A DNA stretch of 64,000 nt from RGIG7332 sp045580305 (GTDB lineage: Bacteria; Bacillota; Clostridia; Oscillospirales; JAAYXM01), in NCBI GenBank assembly GCA_045580305.1, contig JAZNNQ010000002.1, positions 1 to 64,000 of the forward strand, written 5' to 3'. This document shows, in pieces, positions 34,850 through 43,844 of the stretch (positions are counted from its first letter, which is position 1; each line of letters opens with the position of its first letter). The position numbers and the translations under genes were made by a program. The notes below the pieces were generated by a model, which saw only the letters and a program-made list of their open reading frames with translations, was not told the DNA's origin and did no database searches.

Positions 34850-36034
34850 ATGGAAAGGGGCGTGAAAGCCTTGAATTTCAAACCGCTTGAAGCATTGATG
34901 GATCACCTTACATCCTGGCGCATCCCGGGCAATTCCGTTGTGATTACCCTGAATAACAAAGAGGTTTTTTCATATTCCTCGGGCTATGCATCCCTTGAAG
35001 AAAAAATCCCGATGGACAGGGATAAGATTATAAATATTTACTCATCCAGTAAGGTGCTCACCGCCACCGCAGGTATGCAGCTGGTTGAAAAAGGGCTTTT
35101 AGACCTTGATGCACCCCTTTACGACTACATTCCCGAATACAGGGAAATGTACTTAACTAATGGCGAAAAAGCCAAAAAACCAATTACCATACGCCATCTT
35201 TTCACAATGACCGCGGGCTTCCACTATGACAGAAATGTAGAGGCGTTTAAAAAGTCCCGCGTGGAAACAGAGGGCAGGATGGAAACCCTTAAGGTTATCC
35301 GCAATCTTGCAAAAGAGCCGCTTATGAGTGATCCGGGCGAGCGTTACCGCTACAGCTTCTGCCACGATGTATTGGCGGCGGTAATTGAGGTAATCTCGGG
35401 TAAAAAATACCGTGATTATGTTAAAGAAAATATTTACGCACCCCTCGATATGCAAAGGTCGTTTTTCCACAATGACGATATCCGCCACCTTATGGCGGAG
35501 CAATACCTCTATGAAAATTCTGATGAAAAGGACATTGTAAAGCTCCAGAACGATGAAAGAAACGGAAAAGACGGCAAAATTGTAAATGTGGGCAAGGAGG
35601 TCGGCCTTATTTTCGGCCCTGAGTACGACTCCGGCGGCGCGGGAGTAATAACCACGGTTTCCGACTACTCTAAATTCACCTCAGCCCTTGCAAATTGGGG
35701 TGTTGGGCAGGATGGAGAGCGGATATTGAATAAGGCTTCCGTTGAGCTTTTAAGAACGCCGCAGCTTCCCCATACCCATCTTTATACATATCATCCCCAT
35801 CCGCCTCTTTTGGGCTATGCCTACGGTCTGGGTGTGCGGGTAATGGAGGATTTAGCTCTTGCAAAATCAAAGGGCAGGATAGGGGAGTTTGGCTGGAACG
35901 GCGCGGCGGGATCGGCGGTAATAATCGACCCTGAAATCGGACTTTCCGTGTTCTACGCCCACCATATGATAAACCCACAGGAGGAGTATTTTATGCCACG
36001 CCTCCGCAACACGGTGTACGACTGCTTGAAATAG
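34850..36034 (+). CDS. Serine hydrolase of the beta-lactamase (class C) / DD-peptidase-like family
   Basis: About 390 residues, no signal peptide. The SxxK nucleophile motif is in YSSSKVLTA (preceded by IN), the second motif is YSFCHDVLAA in place of YxN, and a GWNGAAGS stretch takes the third-motif position. Family members are esterases, amidases or peptidases; few are true beta-lactamases. ATG at 34850 has no clear RBS. TTG at 34871 (MNFKPLEAL) has GAAAGGGG 9 bp upstream and matches where homologues begin, so the true start may be 34871. Confidence 0.82.
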   Translation: MERGVKALNFKPLEALMDHLTSWRIPGNSVVITLNNKEVFSYSSGYASLEEKIPMDRDKIINIYSSSKVLTATAGMQLVEKGLLDLDAPLYDYIPEYREMYLTNGEKAKKPITIRHLFTMTAGFHYDRNVEAFKKSRVETEGRMETLKVIRNLAKEPLMSDPGERYRYSFCHDVLAAVIEVISGKKYRDYVKENIYAPLDMQRSFFHNDDIRHLMAEQYLYENSDEKDIVKLQNDERNGKDGKIVNVGKEVGLIFGPEYDSGGAGVITTVSDYSKFTSALANWGVGQDGERILNKASVELLRTPQLPHTHLYTYHPHPPLLGYAYGLGVRVMEDLALAKSKGRIGEFGWNGAAGSAVIIDPEIGLSVFYAHHMINPQEEYFMPRLRNTVYDCLK

Positions 36035-36039
36035 AAAAA

Positions 36040-36215
36040 GCCTCCCTCTGATTGAGGGAAGCGATGGGAGCGCCGCCGGTGGCGGATGAAGAGACCTGAG
36101 CGCGTAGCAGCGGTCGAAATTTTGTGAGGCTTTACGCCGAACTAAAAATTTCGGGCACCGCAATAGAAGTACCGATATTTTGTCACCGCAGGTGACGGAG
36201 GGAGAGATAACCAAA
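36040..36215. repeat. CTCCCTC repeat, long variant
   Basis: GCCTCCCTCTGATTGAGGGAAGCG at the left and GGTGACGGAGGGAGAGATA at the right, with a GCCGCCGGTGGCGG hairpin between. This is an insertion-bearing copy of the family seen at 27652 and 50968. The remaining bases to 36298 hold no gene. Confidence 0.65.
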
Positions 36216-36298
36216 ACTAAATTCTATCCCCTCCGCCTCACTACCGTTCAGCACCTCCACTTACTATAAGGAGAGGCCTGCTATAAAGGAGTAAATTT

Positions 36299-37216
36299 AT
36301 GGTAACACAGCTTTTAATATATAAAATCGCCCAGCTTGCAATTATGATGGCAATCGGCTTTGCGCTGGTTAAATTCAAGGTGCTGAAAAGCGGGGACAGC
36401 GTGGTGCTGTCCAAAATGTCGCTGTATATTTTTATGCCGGCGGTAATTGTAAACGCCTTTAATAAAGAGCTTACCGCTGAGGTAATGGAGGGGCTCGGCC
36501 TTGCATTTTTAGCGGCCATCGTGCTGCACATTGTATTCCTGCTCATCGATCAGGTTTGTAAGCGGGCGTTAAAGTGCACCACCGTTGAGCGAACATCTGT
36601 AGTGTACTCCAATTCGGGAAACCTTATCATCCCTATTGTGGGCTACATTTTAGGTAATGAATGGGTAATTTACAGCTGCGCCTTTTTGATTATCGCGCTG
36701 ATTCTTACATGGACACACGAGGTGCGCCTATTCAATAAACACGAAAAATTCAATATACTGAAAATCCTCTTGAATGTGAATATGCTCACCATTCTTCTCT
36801 GCCTTGCAATAGTTGCATTCGGCATAAAGCTCCCCGCCTTCTGCTATGAGATAACCGGGGATCTGGGCAATATGCTTGCACCTTCCGCAATGCTTGTTGC
36901 GGGAATGCTGGCGGCGAATATCGACTTTAAGAAATACCTTAAAAAGGGCAGGCTGTATCTGGTTACCTTCTGCCGCCTTGTAGCAGTGCCTGCGGTTATT
37001 CTGGTGCTGTTTAAAATAGCGATGCCCTATATAAGCGTGGCAAATGCAGATAAAATCCTGCTTATTTCCTTTTTAGCAAGCATAACACCCTCCGCATCCA
37101 CGGTAATACAGATGTCACAGGTATACGGTGACGATGTGGAATACGCGGTTGCAATAAACTTTATGACCACCGCTTTGTGTATAATTACAATGCCGATTTT
37201 AGTGGCGTTGTTTTAA
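36299..37216 (+). CDS. AEC-family transporter
   Basis: 305 residues, about 10 membrane helices in two five-helix halves, without soluble domains. The N-terminus KIAQLAIMMAIGFALVK and the C-terminal ITPSASTVIQMSQVYG are typical of auxin-efflux-carrier-type permeases, which carry organic acids or unknown anions. AAGGAG precedes the ATG. A second AEC gene lies at 38909, with an ABC transporter between them. Confidence 0.85.
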   Translation: MVTQLLIYKIAQLAIMMAIGFALVKFKVLKSGDSVVLSKMSLYIFMPAVIVNAFNKELTAEVMEGLGLAFLAAIVLHIVFLLIDQVCKRALKCTTVERTSVVYSNSGNLIIPIVGYILGNEWVIYSCAFLIIALILTWTHEVRLFNKHEKFNILKILLNVNMLTILLCLAIVAFGIKLPAFCYEITGDLGNMLAPSAMLVAGMLAANIDFKKYLKKGRLYLVTFCRLVAVPAVILVLFKIAMPYISVANADKILLISFLASITPSASTVIQMSQVYGDDVEYAVAINFMTTALCIITMPILVALF

Positions 37217-37243
37217 TAAAAGGACAGAAGGAGGCATTAATTT

Positions 37244-37945
37244 ATGAGCGAATACATATTAGAGTGCATCGGTCTCAGCAAAAGATTTGAAGTAAAACCT
37301 GCGCTTAGCAATGTGTCCCTATCCATCGGCCGCGGGAAGATCATCGGCCTTTTAGGCCCTAACGGAAGCGGCAAAACAACACTTATTAAAATAGCCAACG
37401 GCCTTATCCTACCCACGAGCGGGAGTGTGCTTATCGACGGGAAGCAGCCCGGCTATGAAAGCAAGAAGATAGTATCCTATCTCCCTGACAGAAATTATTT
37501 AGTAGGCAAAATGAAGGTTTCGGAGATCGTTCAAATGTTTGAGGATTTCTACGAGGATTTTGACAGTGCAAAAGCGTATGCAATGATAGAGCGCCTGCAT
37601 ATAAGTCCGGAGGATAAGCTGGGTATCCTTTCCAAGGGAAATAAGGAAAAGGTACAGCTCATCCTTGTTATGAGCAGAAAAGCGGATCTTTACCTTTTGG
37701 ATGAGCCTATCGGCGGTGTTGACCCCGCTACCCGAGACTATATTTTAGACACCATAGTTAAAAACCACTCTGAAAATTCAACGGTAATCATATCCACCCA
37801 TTTGATAAGCGATGTGGAAAAAATTCTTGATGAAGTGATTTTCATTAAGGACGGCGGTGTCATTCTGCACGAAAATGCGGAAACACTGCGCTCTCGTGAG
37901 GGCAAGAGCGTGGACCTGGTGTTCAGGGAGGTATTCAGATGTTAG
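37244..37945 (+). CDS. ABC transporter ATP-binding protein
   Basis: 233 residues: Walker A GPNGSGKT, signature LSKGNKEKVQL (an atypical LSxGN form common in BcrA/YtrB-type proteins), Walker B LYLLDEPIGGVD and H-loop STHLISD. It drives the permease encoded next, with which it overlaps by 7 bp. The pair resembles small exporters induced by cell-wall stress; the substrate is unknown. Confidence 0.9.
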   Translation: MSEYILECIGLSKRFEVKPALSNVSLSIGRGKIIGLLGPNGSGKTTLIKIANGLILPTSGSVLIDGKQPGYESKKIVSYLPDRNYLVGKMKVSEIVQMFEDFYEDFDSAKAYAMIERLHISPEDKLGILSKGNKEKVQLILVMSRKADLYLLDEPIGGVDPATRDYILDTIVKNHSENSTVIISTHLISDVEKILDEVIFIKDGGVILHENAETLRSREGKSVDLVFREVFRC

Positions 37946-38763
37946 GAAAGCTTATTAAATACGAATTTAAAGCTACCTGCAAATTTATGTTTCTGATATA
38001 CACACTGCTTATAGCCATGGCTGTGATAATATCGGTGAGCGTTGCCTTTGACATTACCGAGGTACTGGGAAGGATCGCAGAGAAATTTCAGCCTGCAAGC
38101 ACGGTTTTGGATGTGTTTGCAATCACCGTTATCATACTTTTTGTTGTTGTCAATGTGGTTGTATTCTCGGGAATGTTCTTTTATGCCATAAAAAGATTTA
38201 AGGATAACCTGCTTGGCGATGAGGGCTATCTTATGCACACACTGCCGGTTAAAACACGGGACAATATCATTGCAAAATGCACGGTTTCGGTTGTATGGAC
38301 GATGCTTAGTTCTTTTGTCGTGATAATCGCCTATACCATTCTGGCTGTTGGAATGTTCGGAATAGGGGCGCTTGGCGGAATTCCGTTTTTAATCGGTGAA
38401 ATATTGGAAAACGGCACCGGTGTAGCGGATATATTGCTTTTTTCGGCCGAGGGTGTAATTCTATCGATTGTTATGTTGGTAAGTTCATATCTGCACATAT
38501 ATGCAAGTATGGCGGCAGGCTATTCTTACAACACCCACAGAGTAGCAAGGTCAATAGGCATTTATGTGGTGCTCTCAATGATAGCAAGTGCATTGAAATC
38601 CACAACGACAAATGTTTTGTCAATGCTGTATATTGCTGAAGTTGACAGTATGGTTACCTTTCATATTGCGCTTTGTATGGAAATCATTTTTAGTGCAGCT
38701 TGCGCCGTGGTGCTGTATTTTATAACCCACCATTTTATGAATAAGAAATTGAATTTACAATAA
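37939..38763 (+). CDS. ABC transporter permease
   Basis: 274 residues with six hydrophobic segments and no ATPase motifs. The N-terminus MLGKLIKYEFKATCKFM and the region DEGYLMHTLPVKTRDNIIAK match the ABC-2 type permeases paired with YtrB/BcrA-like ATPases. It overlaps the ATPase gene and would form a dimer or heterodimer in the membrane. Confidence 0.85.
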   Translation: MLGKLIKYEFKATCKFMFLIYTLLIAMAVIISVSVAFDITEVLGRIAEKFQPASTVLDVFAITVIILFVVVNVVVFSGMFFYAIKRFKDNLLGDEGYLMHTLPVKTRDNIIAKCTVSVVWTMLSSFVVIIAYTILAVGMFGIGALGGIPFLIGEILENGTGVADILLFSAEGVILSIVMLVSSYLHIYASMAAGYSYNTHRVARSIGIYVVLSMIASALKSTTTNVLSMLYIAEVDSMVTFHIALCMEIIFSAACAVVLYFITHHFMNKKLNLQ

Positions 38764-38849
38764 CGCCCCCCTTTGTGTAAAGGAAGGGGGACCGCCTTGG
38801 CGGTGGATGAGATGTAAAAAAAGCAAGGGAAACCCCTTGCTTTTTTATT
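38764..38849 (+). terminator. GC-rich repeat followed by intrinsic terminator
   Basis: The repeat CCCCCCTTTGTGTAAAGGAAGGGGG with ACCGCC...GGCGGT (38765-38815) is followed by AAAAAAGCAAGGGG / CCCCTTGCTTTTTT (38816-38849), which ends the ABC operon. Confidence 0.8.
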
Positions 38850-38876
38850 GCCAAAATCTGCAAAGTATGTTAAAAT
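38848..38876 (+). promoter_or_regulatory. Promoter of the second AEC transporter gene
   Basis: TTGCCA (38848-38853), 17 bp, TAAAAT (38871-38876), starting right at the T-tract of the preceding terminator. Confidence 0.6.
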
Positions 38877-38908
38877 GACTTTGATTTCGCTTATGAGGTG
38901 ATTCACCC

Positions 38909-39877
38909 ATGGAAATGTTCTACAGCACACTAAGCCAGATGCTTATGATGTTTACCCTCATCGCAGCGGGCTTTGTACTTCGAAAGTGCTCTATTCTGCC
39001 ACTCGACTCGGATACGGGTATGGCGCGGGCTGAGACTTTTATTTTCGGACCTGCCCTATATATCGGAACCCAGATGCAGCAGTGCTCAGTCGAGATGTTC
39101 CGTGAGAATTATACACTTATAATCTACGGTCTTATAATTACTGTCTGTGCTATAGTTGTATCGTACCCCTTGTGCCGCATCTTCATCCGCAAAAAAGGCG
39201 CAAGTGAGGCTCAGCTTTATCAGCAGAATGTGTATAAATACGCCCTTGCTTTTGGAAACTACGGCTTTATGGGAAACTTTATCGCCCTTACCGTTTTTGG
39301 CCCGGAATTTCTAAATAAATACATCCTCTTTACCTTCTTTGTGGGCATCCTTTGCCTTACCTGGGGTCTGTATGTTCTGGTTCCGAAAGATCAAGGACAG
39401 AGCATAGGGCACAATATAAGAAAAGGCCTTTTAAATCCTATGACCATCGGCCTGCTTTTAGGTATGGCGTTGGGCCTTTTGAATGTCAGAGAATATGTAC
39501 CGCAGTTTCTTTTGACCGCCCTTGACCAGGCGGGTGCCTGCCAGGGCCCGGTTGCAATGATACTTGCGGGTTTTGTAATCGGCGGCTATAATTTCAAAGA
39601 GCTGCTGCTCAATAAAAAGGTGTATCTTGCCACCGCTTTCCGCCTTGTCCTCATCCCTGCGGTAATGCTTCTTATCTTGAGGGTATCTGGCGCGAGTGAT
39701 GAGCTTATGATTTTAACCCTCATCGCATTCGGTACACCCCTTGGACTTAATACCATCGTGTTCCCCGCGGCATACGGCGGTGAAACCAAGACCGGCGCAT
39801 CAATGGCGATGATTTCACACACACTATCGGTAATTACGATACCTTTGATGTATCTTGTATTTATAGTTTTATTATAA
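38909..39877 (+). CDS. AEC-family transporter
   Basis: 322 residues, about 10 membrane helices. QMLMMFTLIAAGFVLRK opens the first half, and the second half contains GYNFKELLLNKKVYLATAFRLVLIP and ends SHTLSVITIPLMYLVF, the usual AEC ending. It differs clearly from the 36299 protein. Pyruvate kinase follows after 10 bp, so the two are probably co-transcribed, hinting that the cargo may be a glycolytic organic acid such as malate or pyruvate; that is inference. Confidence 0.85.
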   Translation: MEMFYSTLSQMLMMFTLIAAGFVLRKCSILPLDSDTGMARAETFIFGPALYIGTQMQQCSVEMFRENYTLIIYGLIITVCAIVVSYPLCRIFIRKKGASEAQLYQQNVYKYALAFGNYGFMGNFIALTVFGPEFLNKYILFTFFVGILCLTWGLYVLVPKDQGQSIGHNIRKGLLNPMTIGLLLGMALGLLNVREYVPQFLLTALDQAGACQGPVAMILAGFVIGGYNFKELLLNKKVYLATAFRLVLIPAVMLLILRVSGASDELMILTLIAFGTPLGLNTIVFPAAYGGETKTGASMAMISHTLSVITIPLMYLVFIVLL

Positions 39878-39887
39878 GGAGAACTAT

Positions 39888-41303
39888 ATGAGAAAAACGA
39901 AAATTATCTGCACAATAGGTCCTGCCTCCGCAAATGAGGAGACCCTTATCAAAATGTGCAAAGCGGGTATGAATGTTGCCCGCCTTAACTTCTCCCACGG
40001 CACACACGCAGACCATAAGGAAAAAATTGACCTTATTAAAAAGGTCCGTGAGGAACTTAATCTCCCCATCGCAATTATGCTTGACACCAAAGGGCCTGAG
40101 TACCGTATCGGTACTTTTGAGAGTGGCAAGGTCGAGGTAAAGGAAGGAGAGTGCTTCACCTTCACCACCCGGGATGTGATGGGCGATGAAACCATCGTCT
40201 CGGTAAATTATGAGAATCTTGCCGACGACCTTGCGGTGGGTGACAATATCCTTGTAAATAACGGACTTGTCCGTTTTGAGGTCGAGGAGATTGCGGACAC
40301 CGAGGTTAAGTGCCGCGTCATATCGGGCGGCGTGCTCTCTAATAAAAAGAGTATGAACTTCCCCAATAAGGTGCTCAAGGGCGACTTTTTGAGCGAGCAG
40401 GACAAGGCTGACCTTCTCTTTGGTATCGAGCAGGATGTTGACTTTGTTGCCGCATCCTTCGTTTCAAATAAGGCGGATATCAAGGCGATGCGCGACTTTT
40501 TGGATGCAAACGGCGGCGAAAAGATAGAACTTACCGCGAAAATTGAGAACCGCGCAGGCGTTCTTAATGTGGATGAAATCTGCGAAATTGCCGACGGTAT
40601 TATGGTTGCGCGCGGCGATCTCGGCGTTGAAATTCCCTTTATCGAGGTGCCCTCGGTACAGAAGTTTTTAATTAATCGCTGCCGCTTACTCGGTAAGCGC
40701 GTTATCACCGCAACCGAGATGCTCGAGAGTATGATCCACAACGCCCGCCCCACCAGAGCGGAGATTTCCGATGTGGCAAACGCGGTGTATGACGGAAGCT
40801 CCTGTGTAATGCTCTCCGGCGAGACCGCTGCGGGCAAGTATCCGGTGGAAGCGGTCAGCAATATGGCACAAATTGCGGAGTTCACCGAAAGCCACATCGA
40901 CTATGCAAAGTGGTTTAAGGAGAAGGAATATAAGATTAAAAACAACTTAGACGCTATCTGCCATTCCGCGGTTGCAATGGCGATCGATGTGGGCGCAAAG
41001 GCGCTTGTTGTAAACTCAATGTCAGGCCGCACCATCCGTAAGGTAAGCCGTTTCAGAGGCCCTGCGGACATCGTGGGCACCACCACCGATAAAAAGGTGT
41101 GGCGTCAGCTGAATATGAGCTGGGGCGTCATTCCGGTAATGACAGAAAAATATTCCTCTATTGACATTGTGTTCTATGAAGCGTTAAAATTAGCAAGAAG
41201 CGTGCTTAACCTGGAGACCGGTGACCATGTGGTTATGACCGGCGGTCTTATAAACGGCGAGCCGGGAAATACAAGCACGATTAAACTTGAAGTTGTAAGA
41301 TAA
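39888..41303 (+). CDS. pyk: Pyruvate kinase
   Basis: 471 residues. KIICTIGPAS and MNVARLNFSHG open the barrel; AKIENRAGVLNVDEI carries the catalytic Lys; MVARGDLGVEIP and the signature RVITATEMLESM follow. The C-terminal allosteric domain (about 345-471) ends early, without the extra PEP-utiliser domain of Bacillus enzymes. It converts phosphoenolpyruvate and ADP to pyruvate and ATP, the last step of glycolysis. Confidence 0.96.
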   Translation: MRKTKIICTIGPASANEETLIKMCKAGMNVARLNFSHGTHADHKEKIDLIKKVREELNLPIAIMLDTKGPEYRIGTFESGKVEVKEGECFTFTTRDVMGDETIVSVNYENLADDLAVGDNILVNNGLVRFEVEEIADTEVKCRVISGGVLSNKKSMNFPNKVLKGDFLSEQDKADLLFGIEQDVDFVAASFVSNKADIKAMRDFLDANGGEKIELTAKIENRAGVLNVDEICEIADGIMVARGDLGVEIPFIEVPSVQKFLINRCRLLGKRVITATEMLESMIHNARPTRAEISDVANAVYDGSSCVMLSGETAAGKYPVEAVSNMAQIAEFTESHIDYAKWFKEKEYKIKNNLDAICHSAVAMAIDVGAKALVVNSMSGRTIRKVSRFRGPADIVGTTTDKKVWRQLNMSWGVIPVMTEKYSSIDIVFYEALKLARSVLNLETGDHVVMTGGLINGEPGNTSTIKLEVVR

Positions 41304-41316
41304 AAGGAGAAAAATT

Positions 41317-41745
41317 ATGAAAAAGACAGTATTACTTATTTTAGCAGCTCTTATGTGTGTAACACTCATCTCTTGCGGCGGAAACCAGTCGGGCACAATC
41401 GAGACCACCGTTAAGGAGATAACACCGGAGGGTAACCTCATTCTTGATGCCGACATCGGCGATCTTGAAGGCGAGGCAATCATCCCCGGTAACGAGATTT
41501 TAATCACCATCGTGGCAGCTGATGCTCCCAAATTAAAGGAAGGCGAGGAGTTTACCGGCAAGTACAAGGCGGTTATGCTCTTTAACCGTGAGTATTTAGA
41601 GGGTAAGGGTATCGATCAGATGTATGCCAATGCAGATGAGGACAAGGTCGAGATTTTGACCTACGAGGGCAACTTCGCTGAGACCTACAGCATCACAGCA
41701 GGTGATAAGATCACCATCACCAAAATTATTCAGCCTGCAGCGTAA
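41317..41745 (+). CDS. Small lipoprotein, unknown function
   Basis: 142 residues. The lipoprotein signal has lipobox LISC (Cys at about 20). The mature part is a compact beta-rich domain of about 120 residues with ETTVKEITPEGNLILD, an OB-fold-like pattern. It lies 13 bp after pyk. No family is recognised. Confidence 0.75.
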   Translation: MKKTVLLILAALMCVTLISCGGNQSGTIETTVKEITPEGNLILDADIGDLEGEAIIPGNEILITIVAADAPKLKEGEEFTGKYKAVMLFNREYLEGKGIDQMYANADEDKVEILTYEGNFAETYSITAGDKITITKIIQPAA

Positions 41746-41752
41746 AAAATCG

Positions 41753-41783
41753 AGAGCCGGGAGTGCAACGCTCCTGGCTTTTT
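41753..41783 (+). terminator. Intrinsic terminator
   Basis: AGCCGGGAG, TGCAAC loop, CTCCTGGCT, TTTTT. It ends the AEC-pyk-lipoprotein operon. Confidence 0.85.
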
Positions 41784-41800
41784 AATATGCAATATAGTAA

Positions 41801-41818
41801 ACATAAATTATATTATGT
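41801..41818. promoter_or_regulatory. ACATAA-N6-TTATGT palindrome, site 1
   Basis: ACATAAATTATATTATGT followed by AAACT, nearly identical to 44710-44732. It lies 110 bp upstream of the toxin-antitoxin genes in an AT-rich stretch. A possible operator; the bound protein is unknown. Confidence 0.4.
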
Positions 41819-41927
41819 AAACTATAAAATAAACAAATTAAAAAATTTTTTAAAATTACATCTTTACAAGCTAAAAAAAGTGTGCTAAAATATAGGACAT
41901 ATTATAGGATATAAAGGAGGTATAAAT

Positions 41928-42170
41928 ATGACAATTGATGTAAAGAGTATTGTCAATATAAGCGAGGCTAACCAGAATTTCACTAAGGTTGCCAAAATAG
42001 CGGAAGAGAATGGCCAGGCAGTTATTTTCAAGCACAACAAGCCTAAATTTGTACTTGTTGATTTGGAAAACGGCGGCTATTTGCAGCTGTCTGACAGCGA
42101 AAAAATTGACATTGCGGCAAAACGAGTTATGGAAAAATATATGATAGCATTTAAGGAGCTTGCAAAATGA
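41928..42170 (+). CDS. Phd/YefM-type antitoxin
   Basis: 80 residues. The N-terminal fold SIVNISEANQNFTKVAKIAEENGQ and VIFKHNKPKFVLVD are typical of the Phd/YefM DNA-binding domain; the C-terminal helix would wrap the Doc toxin. It overlaps the toxin gene by 4 bp (ATGA). Such pairs repress their own promoter; TATAGGA direct repeats just upstream (about 41893-41915) may be the operator. Confidence 0.88.
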   Translation: MTIDVKSIVNISEANQNFTKVAKIAEENGQAVIFKHNKPKFVLVDLENGGYLQLSDSEKIDIAAKRVMEKYMIAFKELAK

Positions 42171-42544
42171 TAACATTTACTAAAGAAAAGGTGCTTTATT
42201 TGCACAATATGATGGCAAATGCCACCGGCGGCAGCGTAGGTCTGCGGGATGAGGGACTTTTAGAGAGCGCGTTGTACAGTGTTAATGCGGGTTTTGGTGG
42301 CGAGGAATTCTACAAAACCATTGAGGAAAAGGCGGCACACCTCGGCTTTTCCCTGATTTCAAACCACGCCTTTGTTGACGGCAATAAGCGCATCGGCGTT
42401 TTTGTAATGCTGACATTTTTAGAGGTAATGGGCGTAAATATGACCTGTACAAATGATGATGTAATTAAACTGGGGCTCGGCGTGGCAGACGGCAGTATGA
42501 AATACGACAAAATTTTAGACTGGATAAAAAAACACAGTAACTAA
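42167..42544 (+). CDS. doc: Doc-type Fic-domain toxin
   Basis: 125 residues with the full Doc motif HAFVDGNKRIG and the N-terminal GLRDEGLLESAL substrate-loop region. Doc toxins phosphorylate elongation factor Tu and stop translation until the Phd antitoxin returns. All motif residues are intact, so the toxin should be active. Confidence 0.9.
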   Translation: MITFTKEKVLYLHNMMANATGGSVGLRDEGLLESALYSVNAGFGGEEFYKTIEEKAAHLGFSLISNHAFVDGNKRIGVFVMLTFLEVMGVNMTCTNDDVIKLGLGVADGSMKYDKILDWIKKHSN

Positions 42545-42574
42545 CGCCGCAGCCAGATAAGGAAGCATTGGTTT

Positions 42575-42761
42575 TGATACCATATTTTCCGTAAATAGTG
42601 CATCAAAAATTCCGGTAATACGCCAGTATTACCGGAATTTTATTCTTTCTTTTTACAAAAAATCTTGCTTTCAAAACTGCCTTGCATCCTGAAAAGATGA
42701 ATTTTGGATGAAGTTCAAGCTAAAAACGCCTCATAATCCTGACGGATATGGGGTGTTTTTA
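42575..42761. repeat. ATACGCC hairpin element, second copy, plus terminator
   Basis: TTCCGGTAATACGCC / AGTATTACCGGAA (about 42610-42642) is the same hairpin design as at 27377-27406. It is followed by the shared tail ATTCTTTCTTTTTACAAAAAAT and CAAAACTGC. At 42724-42761 AAAACGCCTCAT / ATGGGGTGTTTTT ends both converging units. Confidence 0.65.
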
Positions 42762-42762
42762 T

Positions 42763-43593
42763 TTATTGTCCGTATACAAGGTAAATTTCCGCGTCCTTAT
42801 CGGCGCCCTTTGACTGATAGGGGATGGTGCACTGGTGATTACCGAAAGCGGATTTATAACCTTCGGGCACATCCAGTTTAAAACTGTCGCCCTTTAATGT
42901 GCGACCGACGACCGAGCGCTGGTTTGAATGATGGGGATCCAAGGTTACCTTGACCGTGCGGCACTGATTTGCCGGCGCGGTAAGGCGTGAATATAAATTC
43001 GCCGCCATATCCGGGCGGGGCAGGTCATACTCAACGGTAATGTCCGCGAAAAGTTCACCGTCCAGATAAATCTGCTGTGCCGCAAACTCGTGACTTTCTT
43101 TATTTACCACATAAACCACCTCGAACTTGCCCTCGGTGATACCGTACTCCTCATAGAGAAGCTTTGTATAGGCATCAGTGGGGCGTGTCCTGACGGTGAG
43201 AAGCTCATTTTCCTCGTTCTTTTCAAGTACGGTTGAAACCTTCGCACTCTCAGCAACGAGGGGTGCGGTAAAACGCTCCTTTAACATATGGAAGCTGTAG
43301 TCCTCGCGCAGATAAAGCTCGGTATAAAACTTGCCGTCAGAGTAGGAATAACAGCCGCTGGAAAGGTATACGGTCTGCTTCTCATCATTGTAGAAGTAGG
43401 CAAAATTAGGCTGATAAAAACGACTAAAGCTGCTACCGTCCGCCATGGTGGTGGTCAGGGTAAAGGAAGTGTGGTTTTTGAAGACGGAGGCAAGTGTGTT
43501 GGCATTGTATAATTGCTTCATATTGTCCCTGCCGCAGCCTGCAAGACAGGTAAGGCAGAGAATAAGTGCTAAAACCAAAGATATCTTTCGCAT
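42763..43593 (-). CDS. Lipoprotein, unknown function
   Basis: 276 residues from the ATG at 43593, which has GGAGGG upstream; a longer in-frame start at 43614 would overlap the preceding small gene. The lipobox is LAGC. The mature part is beta-rich and ends with VPEGYKSAFGNHQCTIPYQSKG. It resembles large families of uncharacterised clostridial lipoproteins of LolA-like fold, but I cannot assign one. One base separates it from the small gene upstream, so the two are co-transcribed. Confidence 0.75.
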   Translation of the reverse strand: MRKISLVLALILCLTCLAGCGRDNMKQLYNANTLASVFKNHTSFTLTTTMADGSSFSRFYQPNFAYFYNDEKQTVYLSSGCYSYSDGKFYTELYLREDYSFHMLKERFTAPLVAESAKVSTVLEKNEENELLTVRTRPTDAYTKLLYEEYGITEGKFEVVYVVNKESHEFAAQQIYLDGELFADITVEYDLPRPDMAANLYSRLTAPANQCRTVKVTLDPHHSNQRSVVGRTLKGDSFKLDVPEGYKSAFGNHQCTIPYQSKGADKDAEIYLVYGQ

Positions 43594-43594
43594 A

Positions 43595-43816
43595 TTATCT
43601 TCCCTCCGGATCAATAGAAAAATCGCTCACATCAAAGCCCAGTTCAATGTCGTCATCCGATGGGGGAGTGCGACTGAAGGGGTTGTATTCATAATGGCGG
43701 CACTTGAAGTTCTTGGCAACAACGCCGTGACGCTTGCATACCACCATATCGTCATTTACCGGATTACCCTCGGCACAGTATGCACAGCAGGGTTGTATGT
43801 CCTTGTTAAAAAGCAT
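43595..43816 (-). CDS. Small zinc-ribbon-like protein
   Basis: 73 residues with CCAYCAEG, CKRHGVV and CRHYEYNPF: four cysteines positioned to bind one zinc ion. The N-terminal knuckle and the KNFKCRHYEYNPF ending recur in short clostridial proteins next to lipoprotein genes. GAGGTG precedes the ATG. Function unknown. Confidence 0.75.
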   Translation of the reverse strand: MLFNKDIQPCCAYCAEGNPVNDDMVVCKRHGVVAKNFKCRHYEYNPFSRTPPSDDDIELGFDVSDFSIDPEGR

Positions 43817-43844
43817 AAGTTTTCACCTCGGTATACAGTATATA